From: Tissierella sp. Yu-01
GTDB taxonomy: Bacteria > Bacillota > Clostridia > Tissierellales > Tissierellaceae
DNA: 64,000 nucleotides
Direction of reading: 5' to 3'
Assembly (NCBI RefSeq): GCF_029537395.1
Contig: NZ_CP120677.1
Coordinates: 1,984,001 to 2,048,000, forward strand
Below the pieces are notes generated by a model, which was not told the DNA's origin, ran no database searches, and saw only the letters and a list, made by a program, of their open reading frames with translations. Both the position numbers and the translations under genes were made by a program. Each line of letters begins with the position of its first letter. Positions within the stretch are counted from its first letter, which is position 1. This document shows, in pieces, positions 33,693 to 41,898 of this stretch.

Positions 33693-35234
33693 CTACTTAG
33701 CTTGCCTAATTACGTCTATAACTGTTCCATCTCTATATTCAACTACACCTACAACTTTATCAGTAAATTCTATAGGTTCTGGTTTGCCAGTTAACTTCTC
33801 AGCCATATCCTTTAATTCACTTATTGTATATAATGGTAAATTAGCTTTTTTGAAGTTTTCTATTAAGTCAGTTCTCAATGGATTTACTGCTATACCATAA
33901 TCAGTTACTAATACATCTACTGTTTCACCTGGAGTAACTACAGTAGTTACTTTGTCCACTACAATTGGAATTCTACTTCTCATTAATGGAGCTAGTATCA
34001 CTGACATCTTGGATCCCGCTGCTGTATCTGAATGTCCTCCTGATGCTTGGCTAATAACTCCATCCGATCCAGTAATTACATTTACATTAAAATCAGTATC
34101 TACTTCCAATGCACCAAGCATTACAATATCTAGCTTGTTTACTACAGGTCCTGCATTGTGTGGGTTAGCATAGAAGCTTGCATCTATTTCAAAGTGATTT
34201 GGATTCTTTCCTATGGATTCTGCTGCTACTAAATCAAAACATTGAGTATCAAATAATCCTTTAAATAATCCTTCTTCTAATAGTTGAACAAGTTGAGATG
34301 TAATTCCTCCAAGTCCAAAACTACCAACGATATTCTGTTCAATCATGTGTTGTCTTAAGATTTCAGTTACAGCTAATGATGAACCTGCTGCACCAGTTTG
34401 ATATGAGAATCCATTTTTAAAATATCCAGAAGCTAGTATGGCTTTAACTGCATTCTCAGCAATTAGAATATCTCTTGGGTTTTTTGTACCTTTTATTGCC
34501 CCAGAAACTATACCCTTAGGATCTCCTATTGCTTCTACTTCTACAACATAATCAACTTGAGTTTGGTTGATACTTGCTGGAAGACAAGGATATTCTACTA
34601 TATTGTCCGTAATAAGTACTACTTGATCTGCATATTTAGCATCTACCATGGCATAACCTAATGAGCCACATGCTGATTTTCCTGAATATCCATTGGCATT
34701 TCCATACTCATCACAAGCAGGTACACCTAAAAATGCAACATCTATTTTTAACTCTCCAGATTCAACAGCCCTTGCTCTACCACCGTGAGATCTAATAACT
34801 ACAGGTCTTGGTAATATACCTTCAGAAATTGCAGAACCTAGAGGATCTCTTAATCCACTTGTTTCTATTCCAGTGATTACTCCATTTTTAATATGGTCAA
34901 TTAGTGGAGCATGACAAGTTGTAAGGGAACTTGATGCAATTCTTATATCCTTGATACCTAGATTAGCTATAGCTTCAACTACCATATTTACTATATAATC
35001 CCCATTCCTAAAGTGATGGTGGAAGGAAATAGTCATTCCATCCTTTAATCCTGTTGCCTTTATTGCCTCTTCAACACTTTCAATCATTTTACTTTTATGT
35101 GGCAATGGTCTTTTTAACTTAGCACCAGCCTTACTTCCAGTAGGTACCATGTCAAAGGGGCTTACATAAGGTTTAACTTCTCCATATCCTTCAATGAATT
35201 CAGGTATTTCTCTTCCTATTCCATTCTTAACCAA
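33693..35234 (-). CDS. citF: Citrate lyase alpha subunit, copy 1
   Basis: A 513-residue subunit (citrate:acetyl-ACP transferase) that swaps acetyl for citryl on the ACP thioester. Landmarks are GREIPEFIEGYGEVKPYVSP at the N terminus, ISFHHHFRNGDYIVN, IIRSHGGRARA-like VIRSHGGRARAVESGE, GVISQASGGHSDTAAGSKM and the C-terminal YRDGTVIDVIRQ. Length is normal. It starts with TTG and overlaps citE1 by 8 bp. The second copy at 43590 is very similar throughout, differing mostly by conservative changes. Confidence 0.95.
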   Translation of the reverse strand: MVKNGIGREIPEFIEGYGEVKPYVSPFDMVPTGSKAGAKLKRPLPHKSKMIESVEEAIKATGLKDGMTISFHHHFRNGDYIVNMVVEAIANLGIKDIRIASSSLTTCHAPLIDHIKNGVITGIETSGLRDPLGSAISEGILPRPVVIRSHGGRARAVESGELKIDVAFLGVPACDEYGNANGYSGKSACGSLGYAMVDAKYADQVVLITDNIVEYPCLPASINQTQVDYVVEVEAIGDPKGIVSGAIKGTKNPRDILIAENAVKAILASGYFKNGFSYQTGAAGSSLAVTEILRQHMIEQNIVGSFGLGGITSQLVQLLEEGLFKGLFDTQCFDLVAAESIGKNPNHFEIDASFYANPHNAGPVVNKLDIVMLGALEVDTDFNVNVITGSDGVISQASGGHSDTAAGSKMSVILAPLMRSRIPIVVDKVTTVVTPGETVDVLVTDYGIAVNPLRTDLIENFKKANLPLYTISELKDMAEKLTGKPEPIEFTDKVVGVVEYRDGTVIDVIRQAK

Positions 35235-36123
35235 TTAAATCACCATCCTTTAAAACTCCTGTTGCTTTAGCTAATTCAATTACTCTATACGCTCTATCTA
35301 CTATTGGTCCATCTACCATCTTTCCATCAACAGTAATTACACCTGAACCTTTGCTTTCAGCTTCCTTAATTCCATGTACTACTCTAATTGCATGCCTTAT
35401 TTCTTTTTCCGTTGGTTCATATACTTTATGAACTAATGCAATTTGTTTTGGGTGAATAACTGACTTACCATCAAATCCCATTTGTTTTATTAATTTTACT
35501 TCATCTAAAAATCCTTCTTTATTATTTACATCTGAATAAACAGTATCAAGAGCATATATTCCTGCAGCTCTTGCTGCTAGTAATAGTTGACTTCTTGCCG
35601 CTAGTAATTCAACTCCTTCTGGAGATCTATTTGTCTTCATATTTGTAACAAAATCCTCTGCACCTAATGCTATAGCAACTAATCTCTTGCTTGCAGTAGC
35701 AATTTTGTACGCATTTATTATTCCTAGGGGACTTTCAATTGCTGCCATCATTTTAGTAGTTCCTACTTCAATACCGTTAGTTTCTTCTACTTCTGTTATA
35801 ATCTTGTCCACTTCTATCACATCTTCTGGTGTGTCAGTCTTTGGTAGTCTAATTACATCTACTCTAGCTTTCACCATTGCTTTGATATCTTCTCTACCAA
35901 ATGGTGTGTCAAGACCATTGATTCTTACAACTGTTTCAGTTGTTCCATAATCTATAGTTTTTAATGCATTGTATACAAGAAATCTTGCAGAATCCTTTTC
36001 CTTTATTGAAGTCGCATCTTCTAGATCGAACATTATTGAATCTGACCCATAAAGATGTCCATCTGTTATCATAGCAGGGTTGTTTCCTGGTATAAACATC
36101 ATAGTTCTTCGAAGTTTAGGCAT
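35227..36123 (-). CDS. citE: Citrate lyase beta subunit, copy 1
   Basis: A 298-residue TIM-barrel lyase that cleaves citryl-ACP to oxaloacetate and acetyl-ACP. Features are RRTMMFIPGNNPAMI, the Mg2+-binding DSIMFDLEDA, AAIESPLGIINAY, LGAEDFVTNM and GFDGKSVIHPKQI. The ATG at 36123 is chosen because GGGAGG lies ten bases upstream; more upstream in-frame codons overlap citD1 and that site. It follows citD1 by 5 bp and overlaps citF1. Confidence 0.95.
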   Translation of the reverse strand: MPKLRRTMMFIPGNNPAMITDGHLYGSDSIMFDLEDATSIKEKDSARFLVYNALKTIDYGTTETVVRINGLDTPFGREDIKAMVKARVDVIRLPKTDTPEDVIEVDKIITEVEETNGIEVGTTKMMAAIESPLGIINAYKIATASKRLVAIALGAEDFVTNMKTNRSPEGVELLAARSQLLLAARAAGIYALDTVYSDVNNKEGFLDEVKLIKQMGFDGKSVIHPKQIALVHKVYEPTEKEIRHAIRVVHGIKEAESKGSGVITVDGKMVDGPIVDRAYRVIELAKATGVLKDGDLIG

Positions 36124-36128
36124 CTTTA

Positions 36129-36419
36129 TCATTCCTCCCAAATAAAATCAGTTCTGTCAGCAGCTCTAAAAAGAGCAGTTTCAGTTCTAGCCTTAATTAC
36201 ATAATCTATTGCTCCCTTATCAACTGCTTTTACCATTGCACTATTTATGTTATGTTTCTTTAATGTATCTTCAATAACCTTTCTGATTTGCTTACCAAAT
36301 TGCTTTTCTACAGAACTTTGTAAGTCAATTTCAATAACTCCTGCATCAGAAGGTCCAATGACTATATTTATGTCACTTGATTCCATAGTTCCAGACATTC
36401 CAATTTTAACCAACTCCAT
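36129..36419 (-). CDS. citD: Citrate lyase gamma subunit (acyl carrier protein), copy 1
   Basis: A 96-residue acyl carrier protein. GTMESSDINIVIGPSD carries the prosthetic-group serine (Ser14), and VEKQFGKQIRKVIEDTL and YVIKARTETALFRA are conserved. It is first in the citD-E-F order on the minus strand, behind GAGGAGGGACATAAC. Its upstream region is duplicated ahead of the decarboxylase operon (36423-36591 and 40244-40412). Confidence 0.95.
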   Translation of the reverse strand: MELVKIGMSGTMESSDINIVIGPSDAGVIEIDLQSSVEKQFGKQIRKVIEDTLKKHNINSAMVKAVDKGAIDYVIKARTETALFRAADRTDFIWEE

Positions 36420-36422
36420 GTT

Positions 36423-36591
36423 ATGTCCCTCCTCTTAATTTATCCAGTCTATGAATACCTTTTCTTAGACCTTAATAATATTATAAATTATATCCTGTGA
36501 ATTTAGTGTTTTTTTGCTGTTCTTTTAGTATATTCAAATGGTTACCTTTCGATAATTGTGATTATGATCACTGTTTTTTTGGTGTTTTTTT
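36423..36591 (-). promoter_or_regulatory. Control region of citDEF1 (duplicated leader, copy A)
   Basis: This stretch aligns without gaps to 40244-40412, with about 28 differences in 169 positions by eye (roughly 83% identical), and includes the ribosome binding site. The -10 box is TATAAT (36485-36480); the -35 position holds a poor CACTAA, which suggests activator dependence. A T-tract motif TGTTTTTTTGSTGTTYTTTT occurs twice on the plus strand (36507-36526 and 36572-36591), 65 bp apart, the first next to the -35 position. GTGAT/ATCAC arms lie between them. Confidence 0.65.
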
Positions 36592-36598
36592 GGTATAA

Positions 36599-36628
36599 GA
36601 TATGCCTATAGAAAAATATAGGCATATC
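36599..36628 (-). terminator. Hairpin downstream of oadA
   Basis: GATATGCCTATA and TATAGGCATATC form a 12-bp perfect stem with a six-base loop, just past the oadA stop. It lacks a T-run on the minus strand, so it may be a partial terminator or an RNA-stabilising end. A related stem ends citF2 (43560-43580). Confidence 0.55.
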
Positions 36629-36634
36629 AAAATT

Positions 36635-38020
36635 CTAATAAATAACAGTTACATTTTGTACTGGTACATCATGGAATGGGTCTTTTCTTTTCTTTAAATA
36701 AGGTAGTGCTAGTTGTGGAAATAGCGCATACATTAATACATCTTCCGTTGACTCTGCCAAATCTCCCAATTCCTTTTTTAAGTTCTTCATTTCTGGTTTT
36801 AATAAATCTGCCGGCCTTACATTTAGAACTTCTTCATCTCCTACTATCTTTTCTTTTATCTCCTTAGAAATAGGTCCTGGTGATTTACCATATAGTCCTT
36901 TTACATAATCCTTTATCTCTTTTGGTATCATTTTATATCTTTCACCGCTAATTACGTTCATTAAGGCTTGGGTACCTACCATTTGAGATAGTGGTGTAAC
37001 TAAAGGAGGATACCCTAATTCTGCTCTAACTTTAGGTACTTCCCTAAGTACTTCTTCATATTTGTCTTCTTTCTTTGCTTCTGTAAGTTGTGATAACAGA
37101 TTAGATAACATTCCACCTGGTACTTGATATGTTAAAGTATCTGGTACTACATCCATTACTTTTGGGTTTAATACTCCTTCTTTTCTAAACTCTTCTTTTA
37201 TAGGTTTGAAATGCTCTGCTATTTCTTTTAATTTTGTATGGTCAAGTCCTGTATTATAGCCAAATTGCTCTAGGGCTATGGCTACAGATTCTGTGGCTGG
37301 TTGACTTGTTCCTCCTGAAAATGGTGATATTGCTGTGTCTATTACATCTACTCCTGCTTCTACTGCCTTTAAATAGGTCATTTCTGCTATTCCACTTGTT
37401 GCATGGGTATGAACTATTATTGGTAATTTAGTTACAGCTTTAATATCCTGTATTAATGAATAGACATTTGCTGGGGTAATAATTCCAGCCATATCTTTTA
37501 TTGCAATGGAGTCTGCACCCATCTTTTCCATTTCTTTTACTAGGTTTACATAGTATTCATTTGTATGAATCTCACTTATGGTATAGCAGATACACATTTG
37601 GGCATGTCCACCGTTCTTCTTAATTGCTTTTACTGCTGTTTTTAAATTTCTCAAATCGTTTAATGCATCGAATACTCTTATTATGTCTATTCCATTTTTT
37701 ATTGCTTTTTGAATAAAGCTTTCTACTACATCATCTGGATAATGCTTATATCCTAGTAGATTTTGACCTCTTAAAAGCATTTGTAATTTAGTATTTTTGA
37801 CATGTTTTTTTATTTCTCTTAATCTTTCCCAAGGGTCTTCATTTAAATATCTAAGACATGCATCAAAGGTAGCTCCTCCCCATACTTCAAGGGAGTGATA
37901 GCCTGCTTCATCCATAGTTTCTAATATGGGAACCATTTTATCTATGGGCATTCTTGTGGCTATTAAACTTTGATGAGCGTCTCTAAGAACAGTGTCAGTA
38001 AATCTTATTTGTTTTGCCAC
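36635..38020 (-). CDS. oadA: Oxaloacetate decarboxylase alpha subunit (carboxyltransferase)
   Basis: A 461-residue carboxyltransferase that moves CO2 from oxaloacetate to biotin on the separate carrier protein. Landmarks are FTDTVLRDAHQSLIATRM, WGGATFDACLRYL, LLRGQNLLGYKHYPDDVV, the SIAIKDMAGI lysine region, and the metal-binding HTHATSGIAEMTYLKAVEAG. It lacks the fused biotin domain, in keeping with a free biotin carrier at 39463. The start is GTG. It is the last gene of the decarboxylase operon, separated from the 46-aa peptide gene by a large inverted repeat. It could act on a related acid, but the citrate context favours oxaloacetate. Confidence 0.9.
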   Translation of the reverse strand: MAKQIRFTDTVLRDAHQSLIATRMPIDKMVPILETMDEAGYHSLEVWGGATFDACLRYLNEDPWERLREIKKHVKNTKLQMLLRGQNLLGYKHYPDDVVESFIQKAIKNGIDIIRVFDALNDLRNLKTAVKAIKKNGGHAQMCICYTISEIHTNEYYVNLVKEMEKMGADSIAIKDMAGIITPANVYSLIQDIKAVTKLPIIVHTHATSGIAEMTYLKAVEAGVDVIDTAISPFSGGTSQPATESVAIALEQFGYNTGLDHTKLKEIAEHFKPIKEEFRKEGVLNPKVMDVVPDTLTYQVPGGMLSNLLSQLTEAKKEDKYEEVLREVPKVRAELGYPPLVTPLSQMVGTQALMNVISGERYKMIPKEIKDYVKGLYGKSPGPISKEIKEKIVGDEEVLNVRPADLLKPEMKNLKKELGDLAESTEDVLMYALFPQLALPYLKKRKDPFHDVPVQNVTVIY

Positions 38021-38060
38021 TTTGCTCTCACTTTCCTTTCTTATTTCTTATTATCCAGCT

Positions 38061-38131
38061 AAAAAATAATAAAAATACTAAGCGAACATTTGCAGGGCAC
38101 GATTTAATTCTTTGTATTTTTATTATTTTTT
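38061..38131 (-). repeat. 18-bp perfect AT-rich inverted repeat inside the decarboxylase operon
   Basis: AAAAAATAATAAAAATAC (38061-38078) is exactly complementary to 38114-38131, with 35 bases between. It fills the gap between the 46-aa peptide gene and oadA, and the T-rich distal arm could act as a partial terminator or set mRNA stability. Confidence 0.7.
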
Positions 38132-38133
38132 TA

Positions 38134-38274
38134 TTACTTGTTCTCTTTTACAGGGAAGAATTTAAGCAATCCTAGACTTACAAGATAAAGGATTCCTAGT
38201 ACTGCAAATATTCCTCCCATTCCAAAACCCATTATTTCAAGAGCTCCTTTTAAAAATTCTGTATTAATATTCAA
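38134..38274 (-). CDS. OadG-like 46-aa membrane peptide (decarboxylase gamma subunit, membrane part)
   Basis: A 46-codon gene starting with TTG at 38274 behind GAGAGGAGCAC and ending at 38134. The product has one hydrophobic helix (about residues 10-39, GALEIMGFGMGGIFAVLGIL then YLVSLGLLKFFP) and a charged end VKENK. GMGGIF...LGIL resembles the membrane segment of OadG/MmdD-type subunits of sodium-pumping decarboxylases, and it lies between oadB and oadA where oadG is expected. It has no soluble tail; the 117-residue protein at 39861 carries two tail-like repeats. It is too short for routine gene callers. Confidence 0.75.
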   Translation of the reverse strand: MNINTEFLKGALEIMGFGMGGIFAVLGILYLVSLGLLKFFPVKENK

Positions 38275-38330
38275 TTTTAGTGCTCCTCTCTTTCATATAT
38301 TACTTACAATTATTACTTATAATATTTTAA

Positions 38331-39446
38331 TTAGCTGAAATATGCTAATATCATACCACCAGCTATTACTGATGCTATTTGTCCTGCTACATTTGCTCCT
38401 ATGGCATAATGTAGTACAAAGTTCTGCTTGTCTTCTTCTGCGGCCATTTTTTGTATTACTCTTGCTGACATTGGGAATGCGGAGATTCCTGCGCCACCAA
38501 TCATTGGATTTATCTTTTCTTTACGGAATAAGTTCAAGAACTTTGCAAATAGCACTCCTCCGATTGTATCCATTATAAAGGCTACTAATCCAAAGGCAAT
38601 TATCATTAGGGTTTGTCCATTTAAGAATTGATCGGCTGTCATTTTTAAGGATATGGTTAATCCTAATAGAATTGATACTAAGTTAACTAGTTCATTTTGT
38701 GCAGATTGACTTAATCTATCTAGTACGCCACATTCTCTTAATAGATTTCCAAACATTAAGAATCCAACTAAAGGTAGTGAGGCAGGCGAAATAAACCCTG
38801 CTACAATAGTAATTATTATTGGGAATAAGATCTTAGTCATTCTTGATACACTAGATGCCTTATATGTCATTCTGATTGCTCTTTCTTTTTTAGTTGTTAC
38901 AAGTTTGATTGCTAAGGGCTGTATAATCGGAACTAATGCCATATATGAATATGCTGCTATGGTAATAGGTCCTAATAGTTCTGGTGCCAATTTGTTTGCA
39001 ACGAAAATAGATGTTGGACCATCTGCTGCACCTATAATACCGATTGAAGCAGCTTGTGATAAATCAAAACCAAATAATACTGCTATAGCAATAGTAAAAA
39101 ATATACCGAATTGTGCTGCTGCACCAAATAGAAGCATAAATGGATTTTGTAGAAGTGGACCAAAGTCTATCATGGCTCCAATTCCAATGAAGATTAATAA
39201 AGGAAATAGCTCAGTAGCTATACCTATATCAAATAAAATATTTAATACACCTATTGTTTCGCTTCCTGCTTGAGTAACTAATCCTGAATTAGGGAAATTA
39301 ACTAAAATTGCACCTAATCCCATAGGAATAAGCAAAGTTGGTTCATATTCCTTTTTTATACCTAAATATATCAATAGCCCTCCAAGAGCCATCATAATTA
39401 ACTGTCCTGCTGAAACAGATAATATACCTTCTAATAACTGTGTCAA
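38331..39446 (-). CDS. oadB: Na+-pumping oxaloacetate decarboxylase beta subunit
   Basis: A 371-residue membrane protein of the OadB/GcdB/MmdB family, which decarboxylates carboxybiotin and moves Na+ out. IGIIGAADGPTSIFVANKLAP contains the essential aspartate (Asp142 here, the OadB Asp203 equivalent), and GGAGISAFPMSARVI near the C terminus corresponds to the second conserved ion-path region. It starts with TTG behind GGAGGG, 16 bp after the biotin carrier gene, and belongs to the operon running from 40214 to 36635. Confidence 0.93.
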   Translation of the reverse strand: MTQLLEGILSVSAGQLIMMALGGLLIYLGIKKEYEPTLLIPMGLGAILVNFPNSGLVTQAGSETIGVLNILFDIGIATELFPLLIFIGIGAMIDFGPLLQNPFMLLFGAAAQFGIFFTIAIAVLFGFDLSQAASIGIIGAADGPTSIFVANKLAPELLGPITIAAYSYMALVPIIQPLAIKLVTTKKERAIRMTYKASSVSRMTKILFPIIITIVAGFISPASLPLVGFLMFGNLLRECGVLDRLSQSAQNELVNLVSILLGLTISLKMTADQFLNGQTLMIIAFGLVAFIMDTIGGVLFAKFLNLFRKEKINPMIGGAGISAFPMSARVIQKMAAEEDKQNFVLHYAIGANVAGQIASVIAGGMILAYFS

Positions 39447-39462
39447 TTGTATCCCTCCAAAA

Positions 39463-39861
39463 TTATGAAATTGTAACTATTACTTCACCTACGTCAACTG
39501 CTGTACCTTTTGTTACGTGAACTGCTGTAACTGTACCAGCCTTAGGTGCAACTAATTCATTTTCCATCTTCATGGCTTCTAATATAGCTACTGTTTGTTG
39601 TGGTTCAACTACGTCTCCTACTTTTACTAGAACATCTATTATATTTCCTGGCATTGGTGATTCCACTGTAACTCCTGGTCCATTAGCTTGTACAGGAGCA
39701 GGTTGTGCTGCTGGAGCTGGTGCTGCTTGTGGAGTTGCCACTTGTTGTGCTACTGGAGCTTGGGCAACTGCTGGAGCTACTGGTTGATTTGGTACTCCTA
39801 ATTCCTCCATTTCAACTATATATTCTTTATCATTTACTGAAATACGAAATTTTCTAAGCAT
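39463..39861 (-). CDS. Biotin carboxyl carrier protein of the decarboxylase
   Basis: A 132-residue carrier. The N-terminal ~25 residues form a small beta region, an Ala/Pro/Gln linker spans about 27-60, and the C-terminal biotinyl domain carries EAMKMENE with biotin on Lys98. The linker lets the domain swing between the OadA and OadB active sites. Its start overlaps the stop codon of the 117-residue gene (TAATG). Confidence 0.93.
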   Translation of the reverse strand: MLRKFRISVNDKEYIVEMEELGVPNQPVAPAVAQAPVAQQVATPQAAPAPAAQPAPVQANGPGVTVESPMPGNIIDVLVKVGDVVEPQQTVAILEAMKMENELVAPKAGTVTAVHVTKGTAVDVGEVIVTIS

Positions 39862-40214
39862 TATTTAACCCTCTTTCTATTCTTATTTTTAATCTCCTTA
39901 ATACTTTTCAATCTAAAACTTGAATTGGGATTATCCCCTGTAGCTACTGCTGAAACAATTGCAGCTGCAATTTCTTTGTCTGTATCGATTCTTTTAATGC
40001 TTTTGACTTTAAAAGTGGAATCAGGGTTATCTCCGGATGCAATTGCTGAAGCAATTACTGATATAACTTCCTTTTCTTCCTTCGATACTTCTAAAGTCAT
40101 ATCTAATTCTAAGTTATCTATAGGATTAGAGTTTGTATTTATATCTAGATTTTCATTGTGAACTTCTTGGTTTAGCGAATCAGCTTTTTTTCTGAACCTA
40201 TCAAAAAAACCCAT
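39861..40214 (-). CDS. Soluble protein with two OadG-tail-like repeats (117 aa)
   Basis: A 117-residue soluble protein, first in the decarboxylase operon. Residues about 45-76 and 77-108 are two copies of one unit: EVISVIASAIASGDNPDSTF..KSIKR and EIAAAIVSAVATGDNPNSSF..KSIKE. This resembles the cytosolic C-terminal segment of OadG/MmdD-type subunits, which has EIVAVIAAAI and RVRSIRR-like ends. There is no membrane helix; a short helical head and acidic linker come first. I read it as the soluble half of a split gamma subunit, with the tail duplicated; this needs a profile search. The ribosome binding site is GATAGGAGG. Confidence 0.65.
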   Translation of the reverse strand: MGFFDRFRKKADSLNQEVHNENLDINTNSNPIDNLELDMTLEVSKEEKEVISVIASAIASGDNPDSTFKVKSIKRIDTDKEIAAAIVSAVATGDNPNSSFRLKSIKEIKNKNRKRVK

Positions 40215-40243
40215 AACTTTACCTCCTATCTCTTGTTTGAATT

Positions 40244-40412
40244 ATGTCCCTCCTCTTTGCTTAACCAGTCTATGAATACCTTTTTTTTGGCTTTAATAAT
40301 ATTATAGATTACATCATATAAATTTAATGTTTTTTTGATGTTCTTTTAACATATTCAAATTGTTCAGTTTTAAAATTGTGATTGCGGTCACTGTTTTTTT
40401 GGTGTTCTTTTT
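40244..40412 (-). promoter_or_regulatory. Control region of the decarboxylase operon (duplicated leader, copy B)
   Basis: The second copy of the citD1 leader. It keeps the TATAAT -10 box (40306-40301), both T-tract motifs (40328-40347 and 40393-40412, again 65 bp apart) and even the citD ribosome binding site GAGGAGGGACATAA, but the citD start codon after it is lost (ATAACATG became ATAATTC). The working ribosome binding site is a separate GATAGGAGG. The two operons thus appear co-regulated by an inherited control region. Confidence 0.65.
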
Positions 40413-40424
40413 GTGGCCAGTGTA

Positions 40425-40453
40425 TTGTTGAAAACGATTGTTTACCTTATACT
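40425..40453 (+). promoter_or_regulatory. citM1 promoter with overlapping cre-like site
   Basis: TTGTTG (40425-40430) and TATACT (40448-40453) are spaced by 17 bp. TTGAAAACGATTGTT (40428-40442) matches the CcpA cre consensus WTGNAANCGNWNNCW except for one position, and overlaps the -35 box and spacer, where CcpA would repress. Confidence 0.55.
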
Positions 40454-40487
40454 TGTGATTACAAAATAATAAAAAAGGAGTGAGGAA

Positions 40488-41858
40488 ATGTTAACTATTT
40501 TATCTTGGTCAATGATTATAGTATTTATGGCTTTAATCATGAGAAAAAAATTAACACCATTTTCAGCATTAATATTAATTCCTTTGATTTTTACTGCGGT
40601 GGGATCTTTCTTAGGATTGTACACTGAGCAAGTAGCTGAATTAAAGGAAATAGCTAATCCAACACTTATAGATCAAATTTTAATAATTGGTGATTGGGCA
40701 GTTTCAGGAATTAAGAGCACTTCCACAACTGCAGTTATGTTATTATTTGCAATTCTTTATTTTGCTATTATGCTTAATGCCGGATTGTTCGATCCTGTTA
40801 CAAAAAAAATGATTCAATTTGCTAAAGGTGACCCTGTAAAGGTTATTTTTGCAACAGCAGTAGTTGCAGCAGCTGTATCTCTAAATGGAGATGGAACAAC
40901 TACAACTTTAATAGTTTGTACTGCTTTCATTCCTATTTATAAAAAACTTGGAATTAAACTTATGAACCTTGGCGTGGTGACAATTCTTATGAACACCATA
41001 ATGAATCTACTTCCATGGGGAGGTCCTACAGCACGTGTAATTTCAGTTCTAGGTGTAGACGAACAAGCAATACTTGTAGCTTTAGTTCCTGGAATGATAG
41101 CTTCAATTATTTTCATGCTTGGGGTTGCTGTTTATTTAGGTTTAAAAGAAAGAAAAAGAATTGGAGTCCAAACCTTAACTTATGCAGATATAGAAGAATT
41201 AACTAGTGTAAAAGATCCAGATGAATTGGCATTAAGAAGACCTAAAAAAATATGGATCAATGCCATTATGACATTTGCTTTAATAGCTATGCTAATGTTA
41301 GGAACATTCCCTTCTGTATTCTTGTTCTTAACTGGAACAGCATTAGCTTTAGTTATAAATTATGATAAATTAAAAGATCAAAAGAATCGAATTCAAGATA
41401 ATGCTGGAGATGCGGTACAGGTAGTAATCCTTGTTCTTGGAGCAGGTATCTTCATGGGGCTATTTACGGAATCTGGAATGGCTGATGCTTTAGCACTTAG
41501 CTTAGCTCATATAATTCCTGAAAGCTTTGGAAGGTTCTGGGGATTAATTGTTGCAATTCTTTCTGCACCAGGTACATTCTTCCTATCAAACGACGCATTC
41601 TACTATGGAGTTCTTCCAGTCCTTGCTGAAGCCGGTGCTCAATATGGATTTACTCCATTAGAACTTGGTATAGCATCATTATTAGGACAGGCATTTCACT
41701 TACTAAGTCCATTGGTTGCCTTCATCTACCTACTACTTAATTTAACAGGCTTAGATATGGGTGAATGGCAAAAAGAATCAGCTAAATGGGCAACAGGAAT
41801 ATTTATTATATTCATTGCATTAGCTGCAATAACAGGCGCTGTTCCTTTGTTTAAATAA
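40488..41858 (+). CDS. citM: CitMHS-family citrate transporter, copy 1
   Basis: A 456-residue, roughly 12-helix transporter of the CitMHS family, whose members take up citrate as a complex with divalent metal, with protons. Signatures are ATAVVAAAVSLNGDGTTTTLIVC, NLLPWGGPTARVISVLG and GTFFLSNDAFYYGVLPVL. It is divergent from the decarboxylase operon and shares copy B of the control region. Citrate then feeds citrate lyase and the decarboxylase. Ion specificity cannot be read from sequence. A near-identical copy lies at 46464. Confidence 0.9.
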   Translation: MLTILSWSMIIVFMALIMRKKLTPFSALILIPLIFTAVGSFLGLYTEQVAELKEIANPTLIDQILIIGDWAVSGIKSTSTTAVMLLFAILYFAIMLNAGLFDPVTKKMIQFAKGDPVKVIFATAVVAAAVSLNGDGTTTTLIVCTAFIPIYKKLGIKLMNLGVVTILMNTIMNLLPWGGPTARVISVLGVDEQAILVALVPGMIASIIFMLGVAVYLGLKERKRIGVQTLTYADIEELTSVKDPDELALRRPKKIWINAIMTFALIAMLMLGTFPSVFLFLTGTALALVINYDKLKDQKNRIQDNAGDAVQVVILVLGAGIFMGLFTESGMADALALSLAHIIPESFGRFWGLIVAILSAPGTFFLSNDAFYYGVLPVLAEAGAQYGFTPLELGIASLLGQAFHLLSPLVAFIYLLLNLTGLDMGEWQKESAKWATGIFIIFIALAAITGAVPLFK

Positions 41859-41861
41859 TCC

Positions 41862-41898
41862 AATCAAAAAAGTCCCTTAAAAAGGGACTTTTTTGATT
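41862..41898. terminator. Bidirectional terminator between citM1 and the GntR gene
   Basis: A 17-bp stem (AATCAAAAAAGTCCCTT with its complement) with a three-base loop carries U-tracts for both strands. Confidence 0.9.

Noticed and set aside
39572-39787. Plus-strand frame opposite the biotin carrier gene
   Set aside because: It is the shadow of the Ala/Pro-rich linker on the other strand and has no ribosome binding site.
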